Assembly (NCBI GenBank): GCA_963821925.1 | Contig: CAWGFO010000002.1 | Location: 614,448 to 678,447, forward strand | Source of the DNA: JAOUEA01 sp963821925 | GTDB taxonomy: Bacteria > Actinomycetota > UBA4738 > HRBIN12 | Length of the DNA: 64,000 nucleotides | Direction: 5' to 3' | The notes under the pieces: model-generated | Seen by the model: only the letters and a program-made list of their open reading frames with translations | Told to the model about the DNA's origin: nothing | The model's database searches: none | Shown here: positions 46,029-54,953 of the stretch, piece by piece | Layout of the letters: each line of letters begins with the position of its first letter | Numbering within the stretch: position 1 is the first letter of the stretch | Program-made: the position numbers and the translations under genes

Positions 46029-47195
46029 GTGAGCCACGTGACGAACACGAGAGCCGGGCGCGACCGGCGGCTGCGCGAGACGCGCCTGTTCTTCGACTCG
46101 GGTTCGACGTTCCTCGTCATCGTGATGGGTCTGGCGTTCATCTCGGTGGTGGCGGTCCTCGACTACCTGACCGGGCCGGACGTGACGCTCGCCCCGCTCT
46201 ACCTGATGCCGATCGGGCTCGTGACCTGGAACCTCGGTCGTCGCTGGGGGGCGACCTCGGTCGTGGTGGCTTCGATCGCCGGGATCCTCCCCGACGTGCT
46301 GGCGAACCAGTCGCTCGGCATGAGCGATCCCACCCCGTACTGGGACGCGCTGATCCGGTTCTCGGTCTTCCTCGCGTTCGCGGTGCTGCTCGACACGTTG
46401 AAGGAGATCATCGACTTCCAGTGGGAGCAGGTCGAGCAGCAGGAGGGGCTCTCCACCAACCTCCGCGCGTTGAACGACGTGAAGGACACCCTCCTGCACG
46501 CGGTCTCGCACGACCTCAAGAGCCCGCTCGCGGGGATCCTGGGCGCGATGCAGACGATCCGCCGTGACGACGTGCTGCACCTGTCGGCCGAGGAGCGGGA
46601 GAGCCTGTACGAGGTGATCGAGCAGAGCGGACGCAAGATGAACCGCCTGATCGACGACCTCCTCGACCTCGATCGGATCGACCGGGGAAAGCTGACGCCC
46701 AAGCGGGAGCCGACCGACGTCGGCGAGCTCGCTCGGCGGGTGGCCCACGACTGTGTCGGCCTCGACGCCCATCCGATCCGGATCGAGGCGGACGCGATCC
46801 TCGTGAACGTCGACGCCGGGAAGGTCGAGCGGGTGATCGAGAACCTGCTGGTGAATGCGTCACGTCACACCCCGCCCGGGACCCCGGTTCACGTGCGGGT
46901 CCACGGCCGGACGAACGGCGTCGTGCTCGAGGTCGAGGACGAAGGCCCCGGCGTGCCCGACGAGCTCAAGGAGACGCTCTTCGAGCCGTTCCGCCAGGGG
47001 AACTCCCCGGCCGGACGCGGCGTGGGGATCGGGCTCTCGCTCGTACAGCGGTTCGCCGAGCTTCACGGCGGGACGGCGCACATCGAAGACACTCCCGGCG
47101 GCGGTGCCCGCTTCGTCGTGACGCTCCCGGGCGAGGTATTCGTGCCCGAGCGCGCGGGCGCCGACGAGGACGAGCCGAAGCTCCACGTCGTCTAG
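46029..47195 (+). CDS. orphan membrane sensor histidine kinase
   Basis: A 388-residue kinase. Four closely spaced N-terminal hydrophobic segments (about 20-120) form a compact membrane sensor of the MASE/DUF4118 kind. His161 in HAVSHDLKSPLAG is the phosphorylation site (H box). The ATPase domain has the N box ENLLVNASRHT, G1 DEGPGVPDE and G2 GRGVGIGLSLV. There is no PAS domain and no response-regulator gene next to it. The stimulus is unknown. GTG 46029 and GTG 46038 are both plausible starts. The upstream gap holds a palindromic GTACGTAC. Confidence 0.86.
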   Translation: MSHVTNTRAGRDRRLRETRLFFDSGSTFLVIVMGLAFISVVAVLDYLTGPDVTLAPLYLMPIGLVTWNLGRRWGATSVVVASIAGILPDVLANQSLGMSDPTPYWDALIRFSVFLAFAVLLDTLKEIIDFQWEQVEQQEGLSTNLRALNDVKDTLLHAVSHDLKSPLAGILGAMQTIRRDDVLHLSAEERESLYEVIEQSGRKMNRLIDDLLDLDRIDRGKLTPKREPTDVGELARRVAHDCVGLDAHPIRIEADAILVNVDAGKVERVIENLLVNASRHTPPGTPVHVRVHGRTNGVVLEVEDEGPGVPDELKETLFEPFRQGNSPAGRGVGIGLSLVQRFAELHGGTAHIEDTPGGGARFVVTLPGEVFVPERAGADEDEPKLHVV

Positions 47196-47265
47196 CGTCG
47201 CTTCCCGACCCTGCGTGATAGGAACCCCTCATGACCGCCCGTCGTGGCACGTCCGGGGTCCGTCG

Positions 47266-47850
47266 ATGACCGAGTGGAACGGCACCGTGGTGATCACGAC
47301 GCCCCGGCTCCTGCTCCGCACGTTCCGCGAGGACGACCTGCCCGGCTACGCGGCCCTGAACGCGGATCCCGCGGTGGTCGAGTTCCTCGGTGGGGAGCCG
47401 CTCACCCGCGAGTACTCGGATGAGATCGCTGCCTGGGCGAACGGCGTTCACGACGCGGAGGGGATCGGTCTGCTGGCCGTCGAGCGGCGCGACGACGGCG
47501 CGTTCCTCGGGATGTGCGGGATGCATCACCTCGAGTCCTACCCGGACGACGTCGAGGTCGGCTGGCGGCTGGCGCGCGAGCACTGGGGCAAGGGGTACGC
47601 GACCGAGGCGGCGACCGCCTGGCTCGAGCACGCCTTCGGATCGATGGGTCTGCCGCGCGTGATCTCGGTGACGGATCCGCCGAACGTCCGGAGCCTCGCG
47701 GTGATGCACCGGCTCGGCATGGTCTACGACCACGAGGCCGAGATCGAGGAGGACGGGGAGCGGTTCCACGCCGTGATCCACGCCGTGACGGCGGAACGGT
47801 GGCATCGTCGCGCCGAGGTCACGCCGTGCGAGTGCCTCGACCGCCGTTAG
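47266..47850 (+). CDS. GNAT N-acetyltransferase (RimJ/RimL-like)
   Basis: A 194-residue acetyltransferase of the Acetyltransf_3 group. The family start is TTPRLLLRTFREDDLPGYA; the acetyl-CoA loop is VGWRLAREHWGKGYATEAA (Q/RxxGxG/A equivalent), and SVTDPPNVRSLAVMHRLGM is the conserved C-terminal part. It could acetylate a ribosomal protein N-terminus or a small amine. ATG 47266 gives the natural family N-terminus; earlier codons encode an unrelated basic stretch. It shares the last 4 bases with a convergent cNMP-binding gene. Confidence 0.85.
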   Translation: MTEWNGTVVITTPRLLLRTFREDDLPGYAALNADPAVVEFLGGEPLTREYSDEIAAWANGVHDAEGIGLLAVERRDDGAFLGMCGMHHLESYPDDVEVGWRLAREHWGKGYATEAATAWLEHAFGSMGLPRVISVTDPPNVRSLAVMHRLGMVYDHEAEIEEDGERFHAVIHAVTAERWHRRAEVTPCECLDRR

Positions 47851-48236
47851 CGGGCGAGTCGGGCCTTGATCGCGTCCTCGATCTGTGAGCAGACGGTCGG
47901 CATCTCCCGGCGCATCGCGCCGAACTCGCGCGAATGCATCACGATCGCGCGCACGGGGGTGGTCGCCACGACGCTCGCGGTGCGGCGCTCGTGCTCGACG
48001 AGTGCGATCTCCCCGAAGAAGTCACCGGGCTGCAGGTCCGTCAGGTGCTCGCCGTCCTTGCAGACCTCGACGGTACCGTCGGTCAGCACGAAGAACTCGT
48101 GGGCCAGCCGGCCCTGATCGAGGAGGTGGGCCCCGGCGGGCTCATCGATCTCATCGGCCCACCGCGCGACCTGTTCCCGTTCCTTCTTCGACAGGTTCGC
48201 GAACAGCGGGATACCGCCCAAGCCCTTCGGATCCAC
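47847..48236 (-). CDS. stand-alone cyclic nucleotide-binding domain protein
   Basis: A 129-residue protein made of a single cNMP-binding domain. The phosphate-binding cassette is PGDFFGEIALVEHERRTASV, with the Arg of the PBC and FFGEIA. Upstream, GIPLFANLSKKEREQVARW is the usual first helix. There is no DNA-binding HTH, so it is not a Crp regulator. It may be a cAMP/cGMP-sensing adaptor. GTG 48236 is chosen because GGGAGGGGG lies just upstream. It ends convergent with the GNAT gene. Confidence 0.75.
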   Translation of the reverse strand: MDPKGLGGIPLFANLSKKEREQVARWADEIDEPAGAHLLDQGRLAHEFFVLTDGTVEVCKDGEHLTDLQPGDFFGEIALVEHERRTASVVATTPVRAIVMHSREFGAMRREMPTVCSQIEDAIKARLAR

Positions 48237-48327
48237 CGTTCCCCCTCCCAGCCCGTTCCGTGTGCACGGCATCGTCGCACGGGTCGGAGTCCCTGACCAA
48301 CGCACCCCGCTGGCCGGACGAGCCCGG

Positions 48328-49228
48328 TCAGGCCGCGGCCGGCATGCTGGTCACCACCGAACCGTCCTCGAGCACGAGCGTCGCGGCGAGCTCCCGAAGC
48401 GCCGGCACGCCACGCAGGAGCGCGACCTTCGCCTCGACCTCGGCCTCGACACACGTGTCCGCCCAGACGCTCGCCTGCACGACGTCGGTCGAGGCCGGGC
48501 GACCCGTGCGGGGGTCGATCAGGTGGTGCAGGTTCGGACCCCAGGACCGCCGCACGATCGACGAGCTCGCGAGCGCGCCGTGCGTGAGCGCCAGGCGGAG
48601 CACCTCGACCTGCGCGTCGAACGGGTGCTCCACGCCGATCTCGAGCCCCTCGGGCGGCACGTCGCCGAACGCCCGCATATCGCCGCCGGCGTCCACGATC
48701 CCCCAGGGGAGGATCTCGGATGCACGCCGAGCCGCGATGTCGGCGGTCCACCCCTTGGCGATGCCGCCGAGGTCCAAGCCGACGCCCTCGGGAAGGGTCA
48801 GTACGTCGAGGTCGAACACGATCTCCCGCCACCGCCCCGTGGGCGCCGCGGGCCGCAGCACCTCGCGAGCGGTCACGATCACGTCCTCGAAGGTCCGGTC
48901 GTAGCCGGCCGCCACCATGGCGGGCAGCACCGTGGGATCGAAGAGGCCGTCGGTGGCGGCCGCCGCCCGCAGGGCGCGCTGCGACGAGTGCCCCGAACGG
49001 GCCGGACACGCGGGTGGGACGCCCCTCGGATCGGTTCACCTTCGAGAGCTCGCTGTCGTCGCGGAACCGCGAGAAGCGCTGCTCCTGCTCGGCGAACTCA
49101 CGCTCGACCACGTGCAGGGCGAGGTCGAGCTTCGGCGTGGGCGCATCGCCGGGTGCGATCAGCACGACGGAGGTTCCCATCGCGTGGAACGCGCGCCGCT
49201 GCACGCGGGTCGGTGTCTGCGTCTGCAT
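48328..49228 (-). pseudogene. apbE: ApbE FAD:protein FMN transferase, frameshifted
   Basis: The 5' part (49228 to about 48980) encodes the ApbE N-terminus: RAFHAMGTSVVLIA, QEQRFSRFRDDSELSKVN. The frame must then shift by +1 near the plus-strand run GCGCGC (48974-48979). The rest reads ALRAAAATDGLFDPTVLPAM, LDLGGIAKGWTADIAAR (FAD/Mg site) and GIVDAGGDMRAFG. Both parts together give a normal ApbE. The enzyme attaches FMN by a phosphoester to Thr of flavoprotein subunits, outside the membrane. No FMN-binding target is recognisable among the neighbours. The two tiny membrane proteins upstream are likely in the same operon. Confidence 0.78.
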
Positions 49229-49238
49229 CGTCGGCTCC

Positions 49239-49559
49239 TTACGGAGGGGGCGCCGAGGCGCCGGTCGTCGTGACGGGAGCGCTCTTGACGGTGGGCGTGG
49301 TCGCCGTGGTGGGGGCCGAGGAGGTCGAATGGATCACCTTGACCCCGGCACCGCCCGACGGCGCGCTGAGCACCGTGACCTTGCTTCCCGCCGGCACCAC
49401 GATCACCTGTGGGCTCGTGGCCTGGGCGCTGGCGGCGGCAGGGGGAACGAACTCGAAGGCCACCCAGGGCACCGCGAACGCCACGCCGCCGGCCGCCCAC
49501 GCCAGGGCGCGCACGGTCGACTTGCTGAACCGCTTCTTCTTGGCATCCATGGAGATCAC
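49239..49559 (-). CDS. small membrane-anchored protein with Ala/Thr/Ser-rich outer tail
   Basis: A 106-residue protein: basic start (DAKKKRFSKS), one TM helix (about 19-38, ALAWAAGGVAFAVPWVAFEF), then an extracytoplasmic region rich in Ala, Val, Thr and Ser, ending PPP. Such tails often act as flexible spacers. GTG 49559 overlaps the upstream stop by four bases (GTGA); ATG 49550 is an alternative start. It lies 10 bases upstream of apbE, and could be the FMN-accepting partner, though no D(A/G)xT motif is apparent. Confidence 0.55.
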   Translation of the reverse strand: MISMDAKKKRFSKSTVRALAWAAGGVAFAVPWVAFEFVPPAAASAQATSPQVIVVPAGSKVTVLSAPSGGAGVKVIHSTSSAPTTATTPTVKSAPVTTTGASAPPP

Positions 49560-49741
49560 TCACTCTCGGGTTCGGCGGAGGCGAGGCTTGGGGCGCTCGT
49601 GGTGGGCGGGGCGGTCTGCACCACGATCCGGACCGGCGCGGCCGCGCTCGACGGGTGGAGCGTGACCGCACGAGAGACCGTCCCTGCCATGAGCGCGAAG
49701 ACGAGCCCCGCGGCGATGATGATCGATGATCTGCGGTTCAT
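49556..49741 (-). CDS. 61-residue membrane peptide upstream of the apbE genes
   Basis: A 61-residue protein (NRRSSIIIAAGLVFALMAGTVSRAVTL) with one TM or signal segment and a short outer part rich in Pro, Ser and Ala (VVQTAPPTTSAPSLASAEPESE-like). A purine-rich ribosome-binding site (GAGAGGAAGGA) precedes ATG 49741. It overlaps the next small gene by four bases. It resembles the TM stub of its neighbour, suggesting a pair. No family recognised. Confidence 0.6.
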   Translation of the reverse strand: MNRRSSIIIAAGLVFALMAGTVSRAVTLHPSSAAAPVRIVVQTAPPTTSAPSLASAEPESE

Positions 49742-49908
49742 GTCCGGTCCTTCCTCTCGTCGATCCCGATGGGATCGGTGCCCCTCCAGTTGACGACCGG
49801 ACGCGATAACCGCCCGCTAAGGGATGGGCTCGCGATGCTTAGCTGGGTGTGACGCCTCCGTGACGATCGAGGCGGGGAGCCCACACGAACCTCGGCTATC
49901 CTCGGGGC

Positions 49909-50964
49909 ATGGCTCACCTGCGTCAGGCGCCCCTGAGGGTCGCGATGCTGGCGCCCATCTCCTGGCGCGTTCCACCCCGCCGATACGGTCCGTGGGAGCT
50001 CTTCACCTCCCTGCTCACGGAGGGCCTCGTCGACCGCGGGGTCGACGTCACGCTGTTCGCCACCGCCGATTCGCTGACGTCCGCACGGTTGGTGGGGACC
50101 GCCCCGACCGGCTACTCAGAGGACGAGCGGCTGGACGCGAAGGTCTGGGAGGCGATGCACATCGCCACGGTGTTCGAGCGGGCAGCCGAGTTCGACCTGA
50201 TCCACAACAACTTCGACTACCTCCCGCTCGCGTTCAGCCGGCTCGTCGACACCCCGGTGATCACCACGATCCACGGGTTCTCGTCGGATCGGAGCCTGCC
50301 CGTCTACCAGCGCTACAACGATCGAGGGTCCTACGTCGCGATCAGCGATGCCGACCGACACCCGGCGCTCGACTACGTCGCAACGATCCACCACGGCATC
50401 GATCTGGAGCAGTTCCCGTACCGCTCGACGCCCGATGACTATCTCCTGTTCTTCGGGAGGATCCACCCCCACAAGGGCGTGGTGGAGGCGATCGACGTCG
50501 CCGAGCGTGTGGGGATGCCGCTCGTGATCGCCGGCATCGTCCAGGACCAGGCGTACTTCGCCGAGCAGGTGGAACCACGCATCGACGGGGAGCGGGTGCG
50601 GTACGTGGGACCGGTCGGTCCCGAGGAGCGGGGGAAGCTCCTCGGTGGGGCGATCGCGCTGCTCCACCTGATCAGCTTCGACGAACCGTTCGGATTCAGC
50701 GTCGTGGAGTCGATGGCGTGCGGCACCCCGGTCATCGCGCACGATCGCGGCTCGATGTCCGAGTTGATCCGTCACGGCGAGAGCGGGTTCCTGGTCGGTG
50801 CGCCGGACGAAGCAGCGCTCGCGGTGCCCGCGGCGGCCGGGTTGGATCGGGCGACCGTTCGCGCGTCGGTCCAGGGTCGATTCGAGGTGGCGCGGATGGT
50901 CGACGACTACCTCGAGGTCTACGCCCGGGTGGTCGACCGGCCCCTGGTCGCGCGTGCCGGCTGA
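49909..50964 (+). CDS. GT4-family glycosyltransferase
   Basis: A 351-residue retaining glycosyltransferase with the GT-B fold. The N-terminal domain has RVAMLAPISWRVPPRRYGPWE and VDVTLFATADS. The C-terminal nucleotide-binding domain has LLFFGRIHPHKGVVEAID and SFDEPFGFSVVESMACGTPVIAH, where the first Glu of the E-x7-E motif lies in DEPFG. Members make glycosylated lipids, sugars or glycosides. The overlap with a GH5-like gene is unusual; the two could act on the same glycoconjugate. Donor and acceptor are unknown. Confidence 0.86.
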   Translation: MAHLRQAPLRVAMLAPISWRVPPRRYGPWELFTSLLTEGLVDRGVDVTLFATADSLTSARLVGTAPTGYSEDERLDAKVWEAMHIATVFERAAEFDLIHNNFDYLPLAFSRLVDTPVITTIHGFSSDRSLPVYQRYNDRGSYVAISDADRHPALDYVATIHHGIDLEQFPYRSTPDDYLLFFGRIHPHKGVVEAIDVAERVGMPLVIAGIVQDQAYFAEQVEPRIDGERVRYVGPVGPEERGKLLGGAIALLHLISFDEPFGFSVVESMACGTPVIAHDRGSMSELIRHGESGFLVGAPDEAALAVPAAAGLDRATVRASVQGRFEVARMVDDYLEVYARVVDRPLVARAG

Positions 50965-52156
50965 CCCGCGGGGGTTCCGGCTCGGGGTGAATTACTGGCC
51001 GGCGCGCACGGCCATGGGCTGGTGGCCGACGTTCGAGCCTGCGGAGGTCGCCACCGACTTCGCCCGGATCGCCGCCGCCGGGATGGATTCGGTGCGCTGC
51101 TTCCTGCGATGGGAGGACTTCCAGCCCGAGCCGGATCGGATCGATCACGCCATGCTCGGGCGCCTCGTGGCGGTTGCCGACGCCGCGGCGAGCGCCGAGC
51201 TGCAGCTGATGCCCACCCTGTTCACGGGCCATATGAGCGGCGTGAACTGGATCCCCGGCTGGGCGCTCGGTGGCCGTGAACGCGACCCACGGTTCCGGGT
51301 CGTCTCGGGTGGCCGCATCGCCACCGGTGGGCTCCGCAACTGGTTCGCCGACGCCGACCTGATGCGCGCGCAGGCGTTCCTGGCCACCGAGGCCGCCGCC
51401 GCCCTCGCCGGTCACGACGCCTTGTGGGCCTGGGATCTGGGGAACGAGAACTCCAACTGCAGCGTGCCGCCGGATCGTGAGCTCGGCCGCCGATGGCTGG
51501 GCGAGATGACCGGCGCGATCCGACGCGCGGACCCCGATGCGCGGATCACGATCGGCCTCCACATGGAGGACCTGGAGGAAGACCGCCACCTCGGCCCGCG
51601 CGAGGCCGCCGAGGCCTGCGACTTCCTCACGATGCACGGCTACCCGATCTACGCACGGTGGGCCGAGGGTCCCCTCGATCACGCGCTGGTGCCGTTCCTC
51701 GCCCGCATCGCGAGCTGGCTCGGGGACGGGAAGGACGTGTTCTTCTCGGAGTTCGGGCTGCCCACGTTCCGCGCGAGCGACCGGGCGGACGATGCTCCGC
51801 GTCCCGAGAGCTCGGTCGACGAGGAGGCCGCCGCCTCGTACACCGGGCGGGTGTTGGACGGGCTACGCGACGCCGGAGCCTCGGGGGCGATGCTCTGGTG
51901 CTACGCCGACTACGCACCCGAGCGGTGGGCCGACCCGCCGCTGGACGAAGCGCCGCACGAGCGGTCGTTCGGGCTCTGGCGGGCCGACGGCTCGGCGAAA
52001 CCGGCTGTGCCGATCGTCACGGCCGCGGCCGGCCGAGCTCGCGTGGCGCCGCCAGCCGACGCCTGGATCGACATCGATCGCGAGCGGTTCTGGGAACGGC
52101 CGGGCGTCGAGCTTCCCCGCTTGTACGCCCGCTACCGCGCGCGTCTCCCTGGCTAG
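50954..52156 (+). CDS. GH5-like (clan GH-A) glycoside hydrolase, cytoplasmic
   Basis: A 400-residue TIM-barrel hydrolase. It begins GFRLGVNYWPARTAMGWW and has the two catalytic acids in the expected places: Glu165 in DLGNENSN (acid/base after strand 4) and Glu266 in VFFSEFGLP (nucleophile on strand 7). These are typical of GH5/GH-A beta-mannanases, glucanases and related glycosidases. There is no signal peptide, so the substrate is likely intracellular, perhaps a product of the overlapping glycosyltransferase. GTG 50954 lies inside the end of that gene. Confidence 0.78.
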   Translation: MPADPRGFRLGVNYWPARTAMGWWPTFEPAEVATDFARIAAAGMDSVRCFLRWEDFQPEPDRIDHAMLGRLVAVADAAASAELQLMPTLFTGHMSGVNWIPGWALGGRERDPRFRVVSGGRIATGGLRNWFADADLMRAQAFLATEAAAALAGHDALWAWDLGNENSNCSVPPDRELGRRWLGEMTGAIRRADPDARITIGLHMEDLEEDRHLGPREAAEACDFLTMHGYPIYARWAEGPLDHALVPFLARIASWLGDGKDVFFSEFGLPTFRASDRADDAPRPESSVDEEAAASYTGRVLDGLRDAGASGAMLWCYADYAPERWADPPLDEAPHERSFGLWRADGSAKPAVPIVTAAAGRARVAPPADAWIDIDRERFWERPGVELPRLYARYRARLPG

Positions 52157-53100
52157 GGCGTCAAGGCCTGCCAGGAGCGCGGGTACTCGTGGCGGTTCGG
52201 CGTGTCGGTCAATCGCTGGAGATCTGAGCCGTCCACCGCGATCGTGAAGATGTCGCTCTGCGGGTAGCCCTCGCGGGCGTTCGTGCGCAGGAACGCGATC
52301 CGCGAGCCGTCGGGAGAGAAGATCGGCGCATACTCGGTCCTGCGCACGGTGTCGCTGAGCGCGGTGAGGTTCGAGCCGTCGGCATCGACGATCCAGAGGT
52401 CGGGGCGGATCTCGTTCATGCTCGTGGAGCCCACCACGATGCGCGCTCCGTCCGGGGACCAGCTGGGCGACGAGAAGATCCCGGCCCGATCGGCATCGCG
52501 ACCCCTGATCACCACGACGGCGTTCGAGCCGTCGGGGTCCATCGTCACGATCTTCTCGCCGAACCCGAAGCGTTCGGCGGCGATGCGATCCGTCGGGCCC
52601 CAATCGGGTGAGCACTCCTGCCGGTGTCCGGAGATCCGGGTGAGCGCCGACCCGTCGACGCCGACCGTGTAGAGGGAGATGTTGCCGGCGCCCCTGGGGA
52701 CCGCGCAGAAGACGATCTCGTCGCCCGTCGGCGAGATGCCCAGCGAGTCGATGAAGCGGGTGTCCGGCACGTCGTCCGATCGGATCACGAGCGAGCGCGC
52801 GTCGGTGAGCACGTCGAGCATCACGATCCGGTTCGGCTCCTTGCCGAGGATCATCGCCACCTCGGTGCCGTCGGGCGACCACTCCGCGTCCGGAAGGCCG
52901 ACGCCCGGACGAGCGAGCACGCGCCCCGGCGTGCCGTCGGGTTCGATCGTGCGGAGCGTCGACGGCACCGACCTGCCGCCGTACCGCGCGTACGCGATCT
53001 CGCCGTTGGCGCCCGGGTAGGTCGCGTTCGCCGGTGCCGCCAACCAGAGCGTGAGGATCGAACAGATCGCGGCGGCGACGATTCGATGCGGACGGGTCAT
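52153..53100 (-). CDS. secreted TolB-like PD40 beta-propeller protein
   Basis: A 315-residue exported protein. A signal peptide (IVAAAICSILTLWLAAPANA, cleavage about residue 26) is followed by PD40 blades with WSPDGTEVAMI, ISPTGDEIVFC, WSPDGARIVVGS and FSPDGSRIAFLRTN. It resembles the C-terminal propeller at 36.3 kb but is a separate protein and carries its own signal. Function is probably scaffolding or ligand binding in the envelope. Its stop shares CTAG with the GH5-like gene. Confidence 0.78.
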   Translation of the reverse strand: MTRPHRIVAAAICSILTLWLAAPANATYPGANGEIAYARYGGRSVPSTLRTIEPDGTPGRVLARPGVGLPDAEWSPDGTEVAMILGKEPNRIVMLDVLTDARSLVIRSDDVPDTRFIDSLGISPTGDEIVFCAVPRGAGNISLYTVGVDGSALTRISGHRQECSPDWGPTDRIAAERFGFGEKIVTMDPDGSNAVVVIRGRDADRAGIFSSPSWSPDGARIVVGSTSMNEIRPDLWIVDADGSNLTALSDTVRRTEYAPIFSPDGSRIAFLRTNAREGYPQSDIFTIAVDGSDLQRLTDTPNRHEYPRSWQALTP

Positions 53101-53222
53101 CGGCCTTCATCCCCCGATCGTGGACGGGTAGGTGTCATCGAGCGCAACCCCCGCATCATCCTCCAACCCCGGCGCGGCGTGCGACGCCCGCGGCGAGGCC
53201 CCGAGACGGCTACGCTCCGGCG

Positions 53223-53780
53223 ATGTCTGAGTCCTCCTCACGCGACCCCGCATCGGGCATGGCGAGCGATGTCGGCATCGAGGTCCGTCCCGCGGCCACG
53301 TCGGAGCTGGAAACGCTCTGCGCCGCGTTCCCCGAACGGCCCCGCCTGCTGCACGAGGAACGGCTCGTCCATCAGGAACAGGGGCACGGCCCGTACCTGA
53401 TCGCGTGGCTCCGGGGCGCGCCCGTCGGTCACATCCAGTTGCAGCTACCGGACGAGCGCGATCTCGATTCGATGCTGGAGGGTCGCGGAGCCGCGTGGGG
53501 CGAGGACCTGTGGGTGCGGCCCGACGCGCGCGGCCGCTGGATCGGCCCGGTCCTGATGCGCGCGCTCGAAGCGGAGGCACGTCGTGCGGGCGCGCCGCGC
53601 ATCGTCTTCTTCGTCGGGATCGACCGCGGCTACGCGGCGGCGCGCGCGATCTACCGATGGATGGGGTGGCGCGAACGGCGGTCGGAGCCGTTCATCGAAT
53701 CGGCCACGCTCCCGCGCGACGACGGCGGCGCCGACGTGTACGTCGAGATGGTGACGCTGTGGGAGAAGGATCTGACCTGA
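53223..53780 (+). CDS. GNAT N-acetyltransferase
   Basis: A 185-residue GNAT protein. The acetyl-CoA-binding region is DLWVRPDARGRWIGPVLMRALEAEARRAG (R-x-x-G-x-G variant: RGRWIG). C-terminal AARAIYRWMGWRERR is typical of the family. The substrate is unknown. It is transcribed toward the convergent TadG-like gene, 37 bases away. It may form a single-gene unit. Confidence 0.8.
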   Translation: MSESSSRDPASGMASDVGIEVRPAATSELETLCAAFPERPRLLHEERLVHQEQGHGPYLIAWLRGAPVGHIQLQLPDERDLDSMLEGRGAAWGEDLWVRPDARGRWIGPVLMRALEAEARRAGAPRIVFFVGIDRGYAAARAIYRWMGWRERRSEPFIESATLPRDDGGADVYVEMVTLWEKDLT

Positions 53781-53817
53781 CTGACTTGACCGACCGCTGG
53801 TTCGCCGAGGGATCGCC

Positions 53818-54525
53818 TCAGTTCGAGAGCCACACGTGCGGTGGGGACTCGGGGCACACCGGCTCGGGCTCGGGACCGGGGCCGGGCGTGCTCTTGAGCG
53901 CGATCACGACCGAGTAGCCCTGGGCGTCGAGGAACAGCGTCTGCCCGTCCCAGTTCTCGTTGTAGTTCACGAGCACGGGGTTCTGGCCGGTCTGGAGGTG
54001 CTCGCCCGTGCCCGGCTGCCCCACGTACTTGCAGACGTAGACCTTGTCGTGCGCTGAGGACCCGTAGCCCTCGGGGATCACGACCTCGGGGAACGTCAAC
54101 TCGCCGCCCGTCCACGAGGCCGTCGCGGTCGTCACGACCGGTGTCGTGTCGTCGAAGCCGAAGACGGGGGCGAAGCGCATCGGTTGCAGCGTCTGGTAGC
54201 GCACCGTGATCGAGCCTTCGAACCTCGTGGAGCCCGGTTCCAGCACCACCGTGCTCACGATGCCGCCGGGGTTGTCGTTGACCGACCCGGGAGAGTTGGC
54301 ACGGTACTGCTGGTCCGCAGCATCCTTGACGCCGGACATGCTCCCGTTCTTGATGTAGGTGAGGGCAGCCGCCAGCGCCGAGGCATCCGCGCCGTTCACC
54401 ATCTCGCGGCGGCGGAGCATCATCCCGCCCACATCCACCGTCAGGGCGACCATCGTCAGCAGCACCACCATCAGGAGCGCCGCCAAGATCGCGACGGCGC
54501 CTCGCTCGTCCTCGAGTCGCTTCAT
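53818..54525 (-). CDS. TadG-like pilus-assembly protein with extra C-terminal domain
   Basis: A 235-residue protein. The N-terminus (DERGAVAILAALLMVVLLTMVALTVDVGG) is the TadG/DUF2134 leader: a prepilin-like hydrophobic segment after Glu-Arg-Gly, followed by REMVNGADASALAAAL. The C-terminal half is Pro/Gly rich (GPGPEPEPVCPESPP). It starts at ATG 54525, close behind the TadE-like gene, and an alternative GTG 54543 overlaps that gene. Together they look like a minor-pilin pair of a Tad/Flp system whose core genes are absent from this window. Confidence 0.75.
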   Translation of the reverse strand: MKRLEDERGAVAILAALLMVVLLTMVALTVDVGGMMLRRREMVNGADASALAAALTYIKNGSMSGVKDAADQQYRANSPGSVNDNPGGIVSTVVLEPGSTRFEGSITVRYQTLQPMRFAPVFGFDDTTPVVTTATASWTGGELTFPEVVIPEGYGSSAHDKVYVCKYVGQPGTGEHLQTGQNPVLVNYNENWDGQTLFLDAQGYSVVIALKSTPGPGPEPEPVCPESPPHVWLSN

Positions 54526-54530
54526 CCCGA

Positions 54531-54953
54531 TCACCCCTCGCACATGAACCGTGCCGAGACGGTCGAGTCCATGGAGATGGGCGGCAGGAAGGGGATGTTG
54601 ACTTCGATGCCCGATCCGCCGTTGGCCTGTGCCGTGTTGTAGCTCACGATCGCTTGACCGCCGCCGTTGGGGCAGGAGGTCACCGAGACCTGCCCCCCGC
54701 TGGTGATGAGGCCCGTCGACGCGTTGACCGTGATCGCCTGCACCTGCGCGGCGGTACGACCGACGCCGTCGGCATCGACCACGGCGGCCGCGCGAGCGCC
54801 CTCACGGACGGCGCCGCGCGCCGTCTGGAGCTGCATGAACGCGATGCCGAACCCGATGATGCCGAAGACGACCACGAAGAACACCGGGGCGAGGAGCGCG
54901 AACTCCACCGCCGACGCACCGTCTTCTCTACGTAGGGAGCGGGGGAGTCTCAT
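54531..54953 (-). CDS. TadE-like pseudopilin
   Basis: A 140-residue protein whose N-terminus (RREDGASAVEFALLAPVFFVVVFGIIGFGIAF) is the TadE-type pilin leader: Glu at +5-like position followed by a 25-residue hydrophobic helix, then RGAVREGARAAAV, the family consensus. ATG 54953 is chosen, with AAGGAG seven bases upstream; frames further upstream are not pilin-like. TadE/TadG proteins are processed by the TadV peptidase and sit in the Flp pilus base. No TadV/TadA/TadB/CpaA genes are in the window. Confidence 0.8.
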   Translation of the reverse strand: MRLPRSLRREDGASAVEFALLAPVFFVVVFGIIGFGIAFMQLQTARGAVREGARAAAVVDADGVGRTAAQVQAITVNASTGLITSGGQVSVTSCPNGGGQAIVSYNTAQANGGSGIEVNIPFLPPISMDSTVSARFMCEG

